Source of the DNA: Ruegeria arenilitoris | Lineage (GTDB): Bacteria > Pseudomonadota > Alphaproteobacteria > Rhodobacterales > Rhodobacteraceae | Length of the DNA stretch: 64,000 bases | Assembly: GCF_013035425.1 (NCBI RefSeq) | Contig: NZ_WQHX01000007.1 | Location: 62,001-126,000, forward strand | Reading direction: 5' to 3' | In this document: one piece after another, positions 35,266 through 45,079 of the stretch | How positions within the stretch are numbered: the stretch's first letter is position 1 | How the letters are laid out: each line of letters begins with the position of its first letter | Notes under the pieces: model-generated | Seen by the model: the letters and a program-made list of their open reading frames with translations, nothing else | Databases searched by the model: none | Told to the model about the DNA's origin: nothing | Made by a program: the position numbers and the translations under genes

Positions 35266-36396
35266 ATGACTGACCGTTTCTCATTTGATTTGAAAGCAAC
35301 AGATGGAAAGGCCAGAACCGGTGTAATTCATACGCCAAGGGGTGAGGTTCGGACACCCGCTTTCATGCCTGTTGGCACTGCCGGTACTGTGAAAGCGATG
35401 ATGCCAGAAAGCGTGCGCGCAACCGGGGCTGACATTCTATTGGGAAATACGTACCACCTGATGTTGCGCCCTACAGCGGAACGTATAGATCGTCTTGGCG
35501 GATTACATAAGTTCATGAATTGGGACTTACCGATCTTAACAGACTCGGGCGGATTTCAAGTAATGTCTTTGGCCGGGCTGCGCAAACTTACAGAAAAAGG
35601 TGTCACCTTCAAATCTCACATCGATGGCTCGAAACATGAGCTTACCCCGGAACGTTCGATGGAGATTCAACGTTTGTTGGGTTCTGACATCGTCATGTGT
35701 TTCGATGAATGCCCAGCGTTGCCAGCGGACCGCCATCGCATCGCGGAATCGATGCGCCTGTCTATGCGATGGGCAGAAAGGTCGCGTGACGCATTTGGAG
35801 AAAGACCAGGCCACGCTCTGTTCGGCATAATGCAGGGCGGTTTGGAACAGGATCTAAGACAGGAGAGCGCCGAAGCACTGACGTCTATCGGCTTTGAGGG
35901 TTACGCTGTAGGTGGTCTGGCGGTTGGGGAAGGGCAACAAGCCATGTTTGGCTGTCTTGATTATGCGCCCGGTTTTCTGCCTGTCGATAAACCACGTTAT
36001 TTGATGGGAGTGGGGAAGCCAGACGACATCGTCGGCGCTGTTGCCCGTGGAATTGATATGATGGATTGCGTACTTCCATCTCGCTCTGGCCGTACCGGAC
36101 AAGCGTTTACACGTTTTGGTGTCGTGAATATTAAAAATGCGCGTCATGCTGACGACCCGCGACCGCTGGATGAAGAATGTAGCTGCCCTGCTTGCTCAAA
36201 CTATTCACGGGCGTATTTGCACCACGTGTTTCGCGCAAATGAAATGATCTCGGGAATGTTGCTGACATGGCATAATTTGCATTATTTTCAGGAGATTATG
36301 CATGGAATGAGGAATGCGATCGGAAACGGTACGTTTTTGTCTTGGCAAGAAGAATTCTATTCCAAAAGAGAACAAGGCGATATCGAGCCGTTGTGA
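35266..36396 (+). CDS. tgt: Queuine tRNA-guanine transglycosylase
   Basis: The 376-residue enzyme exchanges guanine-34 for preQ1 in GUN-anticodon tRNAs, including tRNA-Asp such as those encoded 3 kb away. Catalytic aspartates are in L-T-D-S-G-G-F-Q-V (near residue 91) and in the segment [10 protein letters not shown]. The zinc site is C-x-C-x2-C (E-C-S-C-P-A-C) with the downstream His in Y-L-H-H. ATG 35266 follows GAGGAATA. Length is standard. Confidence 0.97.
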   Translation: MTDRFSFDLKATDGKARTGVIHTPRGEVRTPAFMPVGTAGTVKAMMPESVRATGADILLGNTYHLMLRPTAERIDRLGGLHKFMNWDLPILTDSGGFQVMSLAGLRKLTEKGVTFKSHIDGSKHELTPERSMEIQRLLGSDIVMCFDECPALPADRHRIAESMRLSMRWAERSRDAFGERPGHALFGIMQGGLEQDLRQESAEALTSIGFEGYAVGGLAVGEGQQAMFGCLDYAPGFLPVDKPRYLMGVGKPDDIVGAVARGIDMMDCVLPSRSGRTGQAFTRFGVVNIKNARHADDPRPLDEECSCPACSNYSRAYLHHVFRANEMISGMLLTWHNLHYFQEIMHGMRNAIGNGTFLSWQEEFYSKREQGDIEPL

Positions 36397-36599
36397 CCCA
36401 TTAATCGCAGAAAATTGCCGGATATGTGCGCTTGATGCCTTGCAGTCGGTTCGACCTCGGGTCATTCTTAAGCCCAACAGGTGATGGTAAGGTTGAAATG
36501 TGGCGCGAACCGCCCCACCTTTACCGTCCAAGACAGGAGACGGCCGGGAGTTGCCTCGATGAGGGACCAGAGCCGTCTTGCCAACGATAAGGATAGAGC

Positions 36600-39008
36600 A
36601 TGCAAGAGCCTCTGAACTCCTCATACCCAGTACTGCCACTGCGCGATATTGTTGTGTTTCCACACATGATCGTCCCACTTTTCGTGGGCCGAGACAAATC
36701 TGTCCGCGCCCTGGAAGAGGTTATGCAGGATGACAAGCAAATACTATTGTCCAGCCAAGTAGACCCGGGCGAAGACGACCCGGATACAGACGGCATTTAC
36801 CGTTCAGGAGTGCTGGCCAACGTACTGCAATTACTGAAGTTACCGGATGGTACGGTCAAAGTTCTGGTCGAAGGCCAGGCTCGGGTGCAAATCACCGAAT
36901 TCCTCGAAAATGAGGATTTCTTTGAGGCTCGTGCGGAATATCTGACGGAGATTCCGGGTGACGTGACCACCACGGAAGCGTTATTGCGGACCGTCGCAGA
37001 TGAATTCGAGCGTTACGCCAAAGTTCGCAAGAACATTCCCGAAGAAGCGTTGACAGCAGTTGGCGAAACGACGGAGCCAGCCAAATTGGCTGACTTGGTA
37101 TCAGGTCATTTGGGTATCGAGGTTGAGCAAAAGCAAGAATTGCTGGAAACGCTATCTGTAAGTGAGCGGCTCGAAAAGGTTTATGGCCTGATGCAGGGCG
37201 AAATGTCTGTTTTGCAGGTCGAGAAAAAGATCAAAACACGCGTCAAATCACAGATGGAGAAAACACAGCGCGAGTACTATCTGAATGAGCAAATGAAGGC
37301 GATTCAGAAAGAGCTTGGCGATGGCGAGGATGGAAGTAACGAAGTCGCCGAACTGGAATCTAAGATCGCAGAAACCAAGCTGTCTAAAGAAGCCCGGGAA
37401 AAGGCCGAAGGTGAGTTGAAAAAACTCCGCAATATGAGCCCGATGTCGGCCGAAGCTACTGTAGTTCGGAACTATCTAGATTGGATTCTTTCTCTGCCGT
37501 GGGGCACCAAGTCTCGCGTTAAAAAGGATTTGGGTCGTGCGCAGGATATTCTCGATGCTGATCACTATGGCCTCGAAAAGGTCAAGGAACGGATTGTCGA
37601 ATATCTGGCAGTTCAACAGCGTTCGAAAAAGCTGAAGGGTCCGATCTTGTGCCTTGTGGGTCCCCCGGGTGTTGGTAAAACCTCTCTCGGTAAATCAGTT
37701 GCCAAAGCTACAGGTCGTGAGTTCATACGCATCTCGTTGGGTGGTGTGCGTGATGAATCCGAGATTCGTGGGCACCGCCGCACCTATATTGGTTCGATGC
37801 CTGGCAAGATTATCCAGGCGCTGAAAAAGGCGAAAACTACAAACCCGCTCATCTTATTGGACGAAATTGATAAGATGGGTCAGGATTTCAGAGGTGACCC
37901 AGCCTCGGCCATGTTGGAAGTTTTGGACCCGGAACAGAATAATACGTTTATGGATCACTACTTGGAGGTCGAATATGATCTTTCCAATGTAATGTTCCTG
38001 ACCACTTCGAACAGTTACAACATGCCTGGGCCTTTGTTGGACAGGATGGAAATTATCCCGCTTGCTGGTTACACCGAAGAAGAAAAAAGCGAGATTGCCA
38101 AACAGCATTTGATCAGCAAGCAGATCAAAAACCACGGGCTGAAAGCAAAGGAATTTGATCTGACTGACGAGGCGCTGCAGTCGATTATCCGCACCTACAC
38201 GCGGGAAGCAGGAGTGCGGAACCTTGAACGTGAGATCGCCAAAGTAGCGCGAAAATCACTGACCAAGATCATAAAGAAAGAAGCGGAAACCGTGACGGTT
38301 ACACCTGACAATCTTGATGAATTCCTTGGCGTGCCCAAATATCGCTACGGCTTGGCGGAGCAAGACGATCAGGTTGGTGTGGTGACTGGCTTGGCGTGGA
38401 CCTCGGTTGGAGGCGACCTGCTGCATATTGAGGCGCTTAAACTGCCCGGTAAGGGCCGGATGAAGACCACCGGTAAGCTGGGTGATGTGATGAAGGAGTC
38501 CATCGACGCGGCTTCGTCTTATGTTAGGTCCGTTGCGCCTGAAATAGGGGTGAAACCGCCGAAGTTCGACAAGATTGATATCCACGTGCACGTGCCTGAC
38601 GGAGCGACCCCCAAGGACGGTCCAAGCGCAGGACTGGCTATGGTAACGTCAATTGTTTCGGTTCTGACGGGCATCCCAGTACGTAAAGACATTGCCATGA
38701 CGGGCGAGGTGTCCTTGCGTGGGAACGCGATGCCGATAGGCGGATTGAAAGAAAAACTGTTGGCGGCGCTGCGCGGTGGAATAAAGACTGTGCTGATACC
38801 GGAGGAAAATGCAAAGGATCTGGCTGAAATCCCGGATAACGTTAAAGACGGGCTTGATATTATTCCGGTAAAACATGTTTCGGAAGTTCTAGAGCATTCG
38901 TTAGTCCGCAAGCCCGAACCTGTAGAATGGGACGAGGCGGCAGAAGAGGCGGCTGCGGCTGCGACCAAGTCCGCAGACACAGGTGGGCAGACGGCGACTG
39001 CTCACTAA
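36600..39008 (+). CDS. lon: ATP-dependent Lon protease
   Basis: The 802-residue cytoplasmic quality-control protease has an N-terminal LON substrate domain (about residues 1-200) and an AAA+ domain with Walker A G-P-P-G-V-G-K-T (near 355). The S16 protease domain has catalytic Ser in K-D-G-P-S-A-G and Lys in G-G-L-K-E-K-L-L-A-A. It degrades misfolded and regulatory proteins. A 200-bp spacer precedes it; I did not find a clear heat-shock promoter there. A strong terminator follows. Confidence 0.98.
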   Translation: MQEPLNSSYPVLPLRDIVVFPHMIVPLFVGRDKSVRALEEVMQDDKQILLSSQVDPGEDDPDTDGIYRSGVLANVLQLLKLPDGTVKVLVEGQARVQITEFLENEDFFEARAEYLTEIPGDVTTTEALLRTVADEFERYAKVRKNIPEEALTAVGETTEPAKLADLVSGHLGIEVEQKQELLETLSVSERLEKVYGLMQGEMSVLQVEKKIKTRVKSQMEKTQREYYLNEQMKAIQKELGDGEDGSNEVAELESKIAETKLSKEAREKAEGELKKLRNMSPMSAEATVVRNYLDWILSLPWGTKSRVKKDLGRAQDILDADHYGLEKVKERIVEYLAVQQRSKKLKGPILCLVGPPGVGKTSLGKSVAKATGREFIRISLGGVRDESEIRGHRRTYIGSMPGKIIQALKKAKTTNPLILLDEIDKMGQDFRGDPASAMLEVLDPEQNNTFMDHYLEVEYDLSNVMFLTTSNSYNMPGPLLDRMEIIPLAGYTEEEKSEIAKQHLISKQIKNHGLKAKEFDLTDEALQSIIRTYTREAGVRNLEREIAKVARKSLTKIIKKEAETVTVTPDNLDEFLGVPKYRYGLAEQDDQVGVVTGLAWTSVGGDLLHIEALKLPGKGRMKTTGKLGDVMKESIDAASSYVRSVAPEIGVKPPKFDKIDIHVHVPDGATPKDGPSAGLAMVTSIVSVLTGIPVRKDIAMTGEVSLRGNAMPIGGLKEKLLAALRGGIKTVLIPEENAKDLAEIPDNVKDGLDIIPVKHVSEVLEHSLVRKPEPVEWDEAAEEAAAAATKSADTGGQTATAH

Positions 39009-39030
39009 TATTCGCAACATAGTACTTTCA

Positions 39031-39057
39031 AAGGCGGGCTTAATGCCCGCCTTTTTT
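39031..39057 (+). terminator. Terminator of lon
   Basis: AAGGCGGGC (39031-39039) pairs perfectly with GCCCGCCTT (39045-39053) around TTAAT, followed by TTTT. Confidence 0.93.
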
Positions 39058-39367
39058 GACTGCCCAAAGGTTGCAACTCTAAACCACGGCCCCTCAGTAT
39101 CTATGTATAACGCTCCGTGGTGTTTGACTGGCATGACGTTAATCCTGCCGATCATGAAGTTGATATGATATCAATGCGTTGCGGAAAAATTTTCACTCGC
39201 TCATAATTCTAGAAGAATCTTTGAGAAACCATCAAAAGTAATTTCTCGATAAAACATCCACTCGTCGCCAGACAAAAGGAATTTGCTCAAAAAGATTAAT
39301 CTAATCGTTCTGAAATGTCTCGCGGTCCAGAAAACCTCGAAAACAGGAAAAAACTTTAAAACGCCGC
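39058..39367. other. AT-rich non-coding stretch between lon and tRNA-Asp
   Basis: The stretch from the lon terminator to the tRNA promoter (about 310 bp) is AT-rich and shows no recognisable gene, repeat or RNA family. A 70-codon minus-strand opening (39201-39413) has no family likeness and runs into the tRNA promoter. Confidence 0.6.
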
Positions 39368-39396
39368 TTGACGATACCGGGGTTGAGCCATAATAC
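39368..39396 (+). promoter_or_regulatory. Promoter of the tRNA-Asp pair
   Basis: TTGACG (39368-39373), a 17-base spacer and TAATAC (39391-39396) form a near-consensus sigma-70 promoter 31 bp upstream of the first tRNA. Confidence 0.7.
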
Positions 39397-39427
39397 ACCC
39401 CAACGTTCAGCAATGAACGGGCAGTGG

Positions 39428-39504
39428 GCGGTTGTAGCTCAGTTGGTTAGAGTACCGGCCTGTCACGCCGGGGGTCGCGGGTTCGAGCCCCGTCAACCGC
39501 GCCA
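39428..39504 (+). tRNA. tRNA-Asp (GTC), copy 1
   Basis: The 77-nt cloverleaf has acceptor stem GCGGTTG/CAACCGC, discriminator G and encoded CCA. The anticodon stem CCGGC/GCCGG encloses anticodon GTC, and GGTTCGAGCC marks the T arm. It reads Asp codons GAC/GAU and is a queuosine target of Tgt. It is followed 52 bp later by an identical copy. Confidence 0.97.
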
Positions 39505-39556
39505 TCGCTGCCAGCCTTAGATCCAGGCAAATGGATCGGACATAGACCCAAAATGC

Positions 39557-39633
39557 GCGGTTGTAGCTCAGTTGGTTAGAGTACCGGCCTGTCACGCCGG
39601 GGGTCGCGGGTTCGAGCCCCGTCAACCGCGCCA
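39557..39633 (+). tRNA. tRNA-Asp (GTC), copy 2
   Basis: Identical to copy 1 in all 77 positions, including the encoded CCA. The 52-bp spacer between them is unrelated to the flanks, so only the tRNA itself is duplicated. The two are probably co-transcribed from the promoter at 39368-39396. Confidence 0.97.
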
Positions 39634-39722
39634 TCATTAATTCAAACTGAATTACAAATTGTGCGTGCCCGAAGTATGGGGCCGTGGTGGCAATGTGATT
39701 TGGTGTCGGCAATAAATCGTTA

Positions 39723-39737
39723 GTTCACACTTTGTTC
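39723..39737. promoter_or_regulatory. LexA (SOS) box upstream of uvrA
   Basis: GTTC-ACACTTT-GTTC matches exactly the direct-repeat LexA site GTTC-N7-GTTC of alphaproteobacteria. It lies 67 bp upstream of the uvrA ATG, in the expected promoter region. Confidence 0.85.
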
Positions 39738-39804
39738 TAACTTTTTTGTTGGAGACTCAGTGCCGCTCGCCTATTTCTAAGACACTTATGTTTTGGGGGC
39801 CGAA

Positions 39805-42663
39805 ATGGCTGAACTAAAGAATATTGAGGTGCGTGGCGCACGCGAGCATAACCTCAAAAGCATTGATGTTGATATTCCACGTGACCAGCTTGTCGTGATT
39901 ACAGGGCTTTCTGGTTCGGGTAAGTCTTCATTGGCCTTCGACACCATTTATGCTGAGGGCCAACGCCGCTATGTCGAAAGCCTTTCGGCCTATGCGCGGC
40001 AATTTTTGGATATGATGGAAAAACCAGATGTGGATCACATCAGCGGTCTTTCACCTGCTATTTCCATTGAACAGAAAACGACTTCGAAGAACCCTCGCTC
40101 GACGGTGGGCACTGTAACGGAAATTTACGATTACATGCGCCTGCTGTTTGCACGTGCCGGGACTCCCTTTAGCCCGGCAACGGGGCTGCCAATCGAAGCG
40201 CAGCAGGTGCAAGATATGGTGGATCGAATAATGACGATGGAGGAGGGGACGCGCGGCTACCTTCTTGCTCCAATCGTCCGTGATCGGAAGGGAGAGTATC
40301 GAAAAGAGTTTCTAGAGCTTAGAAAACAAGGATTCCAACGCGTTAAGGTCGACGGCGCGTTTTACGAGTTGGATGAACCACCGACGCTGGACAAGAAATT
40401 CCGCCACGATATCGACGTGGTGGTAGACAGACTTGTGGTGCGCGAGGGCATGGAAACCCGCTTGGCCGACAGTTTGCGAACCGCGCTGGACTTGGCCGAT
40501 GGCATCGCGATTCTGGAAACGGCACCGCGCGAGGGCGATCCGGAACGTATCACATTCAGCGAAAATTTTGCTTGTCCGGTCAGTGGTTTTACGATCCCGG
40601 AAATCGAACCTCGGTTATTTTCTTTCAATGCGCCATTTGGGGCCTGCCCGGACTGTGATGGTTTGGGAGTCGAATTGTTTTTTGACGAACGGCTGGTGGT
40701 TCCGGATCAAACCCTAAAGCTTTTTGATGGTGCGCTGGCGCCGTGGCGAAAGGGAAAATCACCCTATTTCCTGCAGACAATCGAAGCAATAGCGCGCCAT
40801 TATGAATTTGATAAGAACACACCCTGGAAGGACTTACCTGCCAAAGTTCAGCAGGTTTTCTTGCGAGGATCAGGCGAAGAAGAAATCCAGTTTCGGTACG
40901 ACGAAGGCGGGAGAGTGTATCAGGTCACGCGCAGCTTTGAAGGCGTCATTCCAAATATGGAACGCCGCTATCGCGAGACAGACAGTGCCTGGATCCGCGA
41001 GGAATTCGAGCGATACCAAAACAATCGGCCCTGCGGGACCTGCAACGGATATCGGCTTCGGGCCGAGGCTCTTGCGGTCAAATTAGCGGGCCTGCATGTT
41101 GGGCAAGTGGTCGAGATGTCAATCCGCGAAGCGCTGGATTGGATAGAGGACGCTCCAAATCATCTCAGTAGCCAGAAAAACGAAATTGCTCGTGCGATCT
41201 TGAAAGAAATACGTGAAAGGCTTGGGTTTCTGAATAACGTAGGTCTGGAATACCTTACGCTTTCACGTTCAAGTGGCACATTGTCAGGTGGTGAAAGCCA
41301 GCGCATCCGTTTGGCCAGCCAGATCGGCTCGGGGCTGACTGGTGTGTTGTACGTTTTGGATGAACCTTCGATCGGGTTGCATCAACGTGATAATGACCGC
41401 CTTTTGGGGACGCTCAAGAACCTTCGAGATCAAGGTAATACGGTGATTGTTGTCGAGCATGACGAAGAAGCAATCCGTGAAGCCGACTATGTTTTTGATA
41501 TCGGCCCAGGAGCTGGAGTGCATGGAGGCCAGGTCGTGAGCCATGGCACGCCTGATCGCATCGCGGGGGATACAGCTTCTATAACTGGGCAGTATTTGTC
41601 GGGAACGCGAGAGATTGCCGTGCCGGCCGAAAGACGCAACGGCAAGAAACACAAGGTTACGGTGGTTAAGGCGACCGGGAACAACCTTAAAAACGTGACT
41701 GCGGAATTTCCACTTGGCAAATTTGTGTGCGTGACGGGTGTCTCTGGTGGAGGTAAATCTACCTTAACAATCGAAACCTTGTTCAAGACGGCCTCGATGC
41801 GCCTTAATGGTGCACGTCAAACACCAGCCCCCTGCGAAACGATAAAAGGTCTTGAATATCTGGACAAGGTTATCGACATCGACCAGCGTCCCATCGGGCG
41901 GACTCCTCGTTCAAATCCAGCCACTTATACCGGGGCTTTTACCCCAATCCGCGATTGGTTCGCAGGTCTGCCCGAGGCGAAGGCGCGTGGGTACAAGCCA
42001 GGTCGGTTCAGCTTTAATGTCAAAGGTGGTAGGTGCGAGGCTTGTCAAGGTGATGGTGTAATTAAGATCGAGATGCACTTTTTGCCAGACGTGTACGTGA
42101 CGTGCGAGACCTGCAAAGGAGCGCGCTACAATCGAGAGACACTGGAAATTAAGTTCAAGGGTAAATCCATCGCGGATGTGCTTGATATGACGGTGGAAGA
42201 CGCTCAGGAGTTTTTCAAAGCCGTTCCGTCGATCCGAGATAAGATGGATGCTCTGGCGCGGGTTGGGCTTGGATATATCAAGGTCGGGCAACAGGCGACC
42301 ACGCTTTCGGGCGGTGAAGCTCAACGAGTGAAACTTTCAAAGGAGTTGTCTAAACGTTCGACTGGCAGGACGTTGTATATCCTGGACGAACCAACAACTG
42401 GTCTGCATTTTGAAGATGTTCGCAAGCTTTTGGAAGTACTGCATGAACTGGTCGACCAAGGCAACACTGTCGTCGTAATCGAACACAATCTGGACGTGGT
42501 TAAGACTGCGGACTGGATCATCGACATCGGCCCCGAAGGCGGAGATGGGGGCGGCCAGATCGTAGCCGTGGGAACACCCGAAGATGTGGCTAATTGCGAA
42601 CGCAGCCACACGGGTCGATATCTTAAACCAATGCTGGAAGGTCGTGCAGTTGCGGCAGAATAA
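39805..42663 (+). CDS. uvrA: Excinuclease ABC subunit A
   Basis: The 952-residue damage-recognition subunit of nucleotide excision repair. Two ABC ATPase modules are present, with Walker A G-L-S-G-S-G-K-S (about residues 34-41) and G-V-S-G-G-G-K-S (about 647-654), plus signature motifs L-S-G-G-E-S and L-S-G-G-E-A. The zinc modules are C-P-x-x-x-G...C-P-D-C and C-E-A-C...C-E-T-C. ATG 39805 follows GGGGGCCGAA; an in-frame TTG at 39793 lies before it and is less likely. The LexA box indicates SOS induction. Confidence 0.98.
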   Translation: MAELKNIEVRGAREHNLKSIDVDIPRDQLVVITGLSGSGKSSLAFDTIYAEGQRRYVESLSAYARQFLDMMEKPDVDHISGLSPAISIEQKTTSKNPRSTVGTVTEIYDYMRLLFARAGTPFSPATGLPIEAQQVQDMVDRIMTMEEGTRGYLLAPIVRDRKGEYRKEFLELRKQGFQRVKVDGAFYELDEPPTLDKKFRHDIDVVVDRLVVREGMETRLADSLRTALDLADGIAILETAPREGDPERITFSENFACPVSGFTIPEIEPRLFSFNAPFGACPDCDGLGVELFFDERLVVPDQTLKLFDGALAPWRKGKSPYFLQTIEAIARHYEFDKNTPWKDLPAKVQQVFLRGSGEEEIQFRYDEGGRVYQVTRSFEGVIPNMERRYRETDSAWIREEFERYQNNRPCGTCNGYRLRAEALAVKLAGLHVGQVVEMSIREALDWIEDAPNHLSSQKNEIARAILKEIRERLGFLNNVGLEYLTLSRSSGTLSGGESQRIRLASQIGSGLTGVLYVLDEPSIGLHQRDNDRLLGTLKNLRDQGNTVIVVEHDEEAIREADYVFDIGPGAGVHGGQVVSHGTPDRIAGDTASITGQYLSGTREIAVPAERRNGKKHKVTVVKATGNNLKNVTAEFPLGKFVCVTGVSGGGKSTLTIETLFKTASMRLNGARQTPAPCETIKGLEYLDKVIDIDQRPIGRTPRSNPATYTGAFTPIRDWFAGLPEAKARGYKPGRFSFNVKGGRCEACQGDGVIKIEMHFLPDVYVTCETCKGARYNRETLEIKFKGKSIADVLDMTVEDAQEFFKAVPSIRDKMDALARVGLGYIKVGQQATTLSGGEAQRVKLSKELSKRSTGRTLYILDEPTTGLHFEDVRKLLEVLHELVDQGNTVVVIEHNLDVVKTADWIIDIGPEGGDGGGQIVAVGTPEDVANCERSHTGRYLKPMLEGRAVAAE

Positions 42664-42669
42664 TTCGGA

Positions 42670-43056
42670 TTAGTACAAGATATCCGCGACAGCGCCGATC
42701 AAGTTAAGCACCTTTTGTGTGTCGGGATCGACACGATAAACATAATTGCCTGCGCGCACGTAATTTCCACGACGGTCCAGACCGTAGCGGAAAGGATCCT
42801 CAATCCAAGTGTAGTCGCTACCTATCTGGTCTCCGACACGATACCGGTTCTTGACTTGACCAGGTGGAACACACGGTACGGCCTTTTTGGCAAGGCCGGG
42901 CGGACAATGCTTCGACTTTGCCACAATAACACCATCTTGCGGTACCGCTCGGTGGACTTCAAAACCCTTGCTCTTACTCTTTCCATTTCCAGCTAACCCA
43001 ATGGTTGGGCTAATGGTCATCAGCGCGATCAATACTAAAAAGGCGTTAGGTTTCAT
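42670..43056 (-). CDS. RcnB-like small exported protein
   Basis: The 128-residue product has a signal peptide (about residues 1-22, ending G-L-A). It has a Pro/Lys/Cys-rich middle with C-P-P-G-L-A-K-K and C-V-P-P-G-Q-V-K. The C-terminal part resembles the RcnB periplasmic fold (D-P-F-R-Y-G-L-D-R-R-G-N-Y-V-R, then Y-V-Y-R-V-D). RcnB modulates nickel/cobalt efflux in E. coli, but members of this wider family are mostly uncharacterised. It converges on uvrA with a 6-bp gap. Confidence 0.7.
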   Translation of the reverse strand: MKPNAFLVLIALMTISPTIGLAGNGKSKSKGFEVHRAVPQDGVIVAKSKHCPPGLAKKAVPCVPPGQVKNRYRVGDQIGSDYTWIEDPFRYGLDRRGNYVRAGNYVYRVDPDTQKVLNLIGAVADILY

Positions 43057-43155
43057 TTACGCGGTCTCCAACAAGGAATTGTGGATCATATAGCCACTAA
43101 AGTTGCTGGATTCCCGCGAATTCTACGCCTTGAGCGGGTTTTCGCCTTGATGCGT

Positions 43156-44028
43156 TCAACTGCGATTGCGTTTTTCAAAACGTGGAAGCATCGCACTGAA
43201 GTCCATACCCATACCATTCTCATTTTCTACGAACTGCTCATATAAATTTGTTGCGATGTATCCCATTGGGGTGTCTGCATCCACGCTTTCTGCTGCCTGC
43301 TGACTAAGGCGCAAGTCCTTGAGCATGAGTTCGGCGGCGAACCCGGGTTTATAGGCATTGTCGGAGGGGCTTTGAGGGCCGACACCCGGAGCGGGGCAAT
43401 AGGCGTTCATGGTCCAGCTATAACCAGATGAAGTGCTGACGACATCGAACATTTTTTGCCGGTCCAGTCCTAGCTTGTCTGCCAAGGCAAAAGCTTCGCA
43501 CGTAGCGATCATTGTCACGCCCAAGATCATGTTATTGCAAATCTTTGCTGCTTGCCCTGCGCCGGATTCCCCGCAGTGAACGGCCTTTTGTCCCATAATA
43601 TCGAATAACGGGGCAGCTTGGGCAAACGCCGCTACACTGCCGCCAGCCATAAACGTCAGAGTTCCAGCCGCTGCTCCGCCAATTCCACCCGAAACCGGAG
43701 CATCGACAGGAAGAAGCCCAACAGTCTGAGCCTGATTTGCGACAGCACGCGCACTTTCCACGTCAACTGTCGAACAATCCACGAACCCAGCACCCGCTTG
43801 CATCACTGGTATGATGTCGTCAGCAACTGCGCGCAAGATTTCGCCATTTGGCAACATAGTGATTACCACGTCCGCGTCCGATGCAGCCTCTGCGCTCGAT
43901 CCGGCCATCACTACGCCCTCGACGCTCACGCTTGCCATGTCAAACCCTACGACTAAGTGCCCCGCCTTTGCCAAATTGGCGGCCATCGGTGCGCCCATAT
44001 TTCCAAGCCCAATAAACCCAATTTTCAT
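43156..44028 (-). CDS. mmsB: 3-hydroxyisobutyrate dehydrogenase
   Basis: The 290-residue NAD-dependent enzyme oxidises 3-hydroxyisobutyrate to methylmalonate semialdehyde in valine breakdown. It has the N-terminal dinucleotide motif G-F-I-G-L-G-N-M-G (4-12), the substrate motif D-A-P-V-S-G-G (near 119) and the catalytic lysine in G-A-G-Q-A-A-K-I-C-N-N (near 166). It is the third gene of a minus-strand operon with the hydrolase and acyl-CoA dehydrogenase, only 3 bp after the hydrolase. The next enzyme, MmsA, is encoded at 50.8 kb. Confidence 0.94.
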   Translation of the reverse strand: MKIGFIGLGNMGAPMAANLAKAGHLVVGFDMASVSVEGVVMAGSSAEAASDADVVITMLPNGEILRAVADDIIPVMQAGAGFVDCSTVDVESARAVANQAQTVGLLPVDAPVSGGIGGAAAGTLTFMAGGSVAAFAQAAPLFDIMGQKAVHCGESGAGQAAKICNNMILGVTMIATCEAFALADKLGLDRQKMFDVVSTSSGYSWTMNAYCPAPGVGPQSPSDNAYKPGFAAELMLKDLRLSQQAAESVDADTPMGYIATNLYEQFVENENGMGMDFSAMLPRFEKRNRS

Positions 44029-44031
44029 TGC

Positions 44032-45072
44032 CTACTCCTCCGGAAAACTTAATGCATCCGATCCAAGCGGCTGCAGCATTTTTGAAACCGCTACCGCCGG
44101 GACGTTCATGTCGGCAAATTGCCATTGCGGATTGCGGTCTTTGTCGATGATTTGGGCGCGAATTCCCTCTAGGATGTCTCCGTGTTCCATAGCTCTGAAG
44201 GTGAACCGGTACTCCAATTCCAGCGCCTTTCGTATGGTCAAACTCGTTCCTCGCAGCCGGTGAAGCATCTCTATCGTGCAGGCAACTGAAAGAGGCGAAT
44301 TGCGTCGAAGGGCGGTCATCGCCTTGTTCGAAAACTCGGATTCAATGTTGCGTAAATTGTTCAAAATGTCTGACAGGGTCTCTCCATCAAAACACTGATC
44401 GATTTCTGCCTGTAGATAGTTAAGAGTCCCAATGGGTGGCGTATACGCGTGATCGTCTATTATTTCGGCGCGTCCTGAAGCCTCAAGCAACTCGATCAGG
44501 TCGGGCCAGTTTATTTGCGGGATAAAGTAGTCCGCGAAACCAACAAGCATCGCGTCTGCCGGACCCATGCGATACCCGGTAGTGCCCAGGTATTCTCCTA
44601 GTCTTCCTGGCGCAAGTGCAAGCATGAGCGATCCGCCAACGTCGGGCACCAAACCAATCGAGCATTCGGGCATCGCAATCTGAGAACTTTCTCCTACCAC
44701 TCTGTGGCTTCCGTGGCATCCGATCCCAACGCCACCGCCCATGGTAAAGCCCTGCAAAAAACTGATTACGGGCTTGGGGTACTCAAATATCAGCGCATTC
44801 AATCGATACTCATCGCGCCAAAAAGTCTGACCAAAAGTAAAATCTTCTTTAGTGCCAGTTTCGTAAAGTTCCGCGATATCACCACCGGCGCAAAAGGCCT
44901 TTTCCCCTTCTGCATCCAGAATAACGAGATCCACATCGTCGTCCTCGCGCCAGTTGCGCAGGGCGCTATCGATAGCCATACACATGTCATAGCTGAGGGC
45001 ATTCAGCGCCTTAGGACGGGTCAAAGTAATACGCCCGGCGCGTCCTGTCGTTCGAATATCGATGTCCGGCAT
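44032..45072 (-). CDS. 3-hydroxyisobutyryl-CoA hydrolase
   Basis: The 346-residue crotonase-fold protein releases CoA from 3-hydroxyisobutyryl-CoA. The oxyanion-hole segments are F-C-A-G-G-D-I (60-66) and M-G-G-G-V-G-I-G (111-118). The acidic catalytic pair lies in M-P-E-C-S-I-G-L-V-P-D-V-G, where Glu and Asp mark the hydrolase rather than a hydratase. The long C-terminal half also fits the HIBCH subfamily. Context between isobutyryl-CoA dehydrogenase and mmsB strongly supports valine catabolism. Confidence 0.92.
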   Translation of the reverse strand: MPDIDIRTTGRAGRITLTRPKALNALSYDMCMAIDSALRNWREDDDVDLVILDAEGEKAFCAGGDIAELYETGTKEDFTFGQTFWRDEYRLNALIFEYPKPVISFLQGFTMGGGVGIGCHGSHRVVGESSQIAMPECSIGLVPDVGGSLMLALAPGRLGEYLGTTGYRMGPADAMLVGFADYFIPQINWPDLIELLEASGRAEIIDDHAYTPPIGTLNYLQAEIDQCFDGETLSDILNNLRNIESEFSNKAMTALRRNSPLSVACTIEMLHRLRGTSLTIRKALELEYRFTFRAMEHGDILEGIRAQIIDKDRNPQWQFADMNVPAVAVSKMLQPLGSDALSFPEE

Positions 45073-45079
45073 TGAGTCC

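Noticed and set aside
36397..36599. Heat-shock (sigma-32) promoter of lon, CTTGCAG with CATTCTT
   Set aside because: Spacing and -10 element fit the alphaproteobacterial consensus poorly, so it was not annotated.
39201..39413. Minus-strand 70-codon frame upstream of tRNA-Asp
   Set aside because: AT-rich, no recognisable domain, and it overlaps the tRNA promoter; treated as non-coding.
39407..39712. Minus-strand open frame with a repeated segment starting MARLTGLEPATPGVT
   Set aside because: It is the antisense of the two tRNA-Asp genes; this peptide is a well-known spurious annotation, and the internal repeat simply reflects the tRNA duplication.
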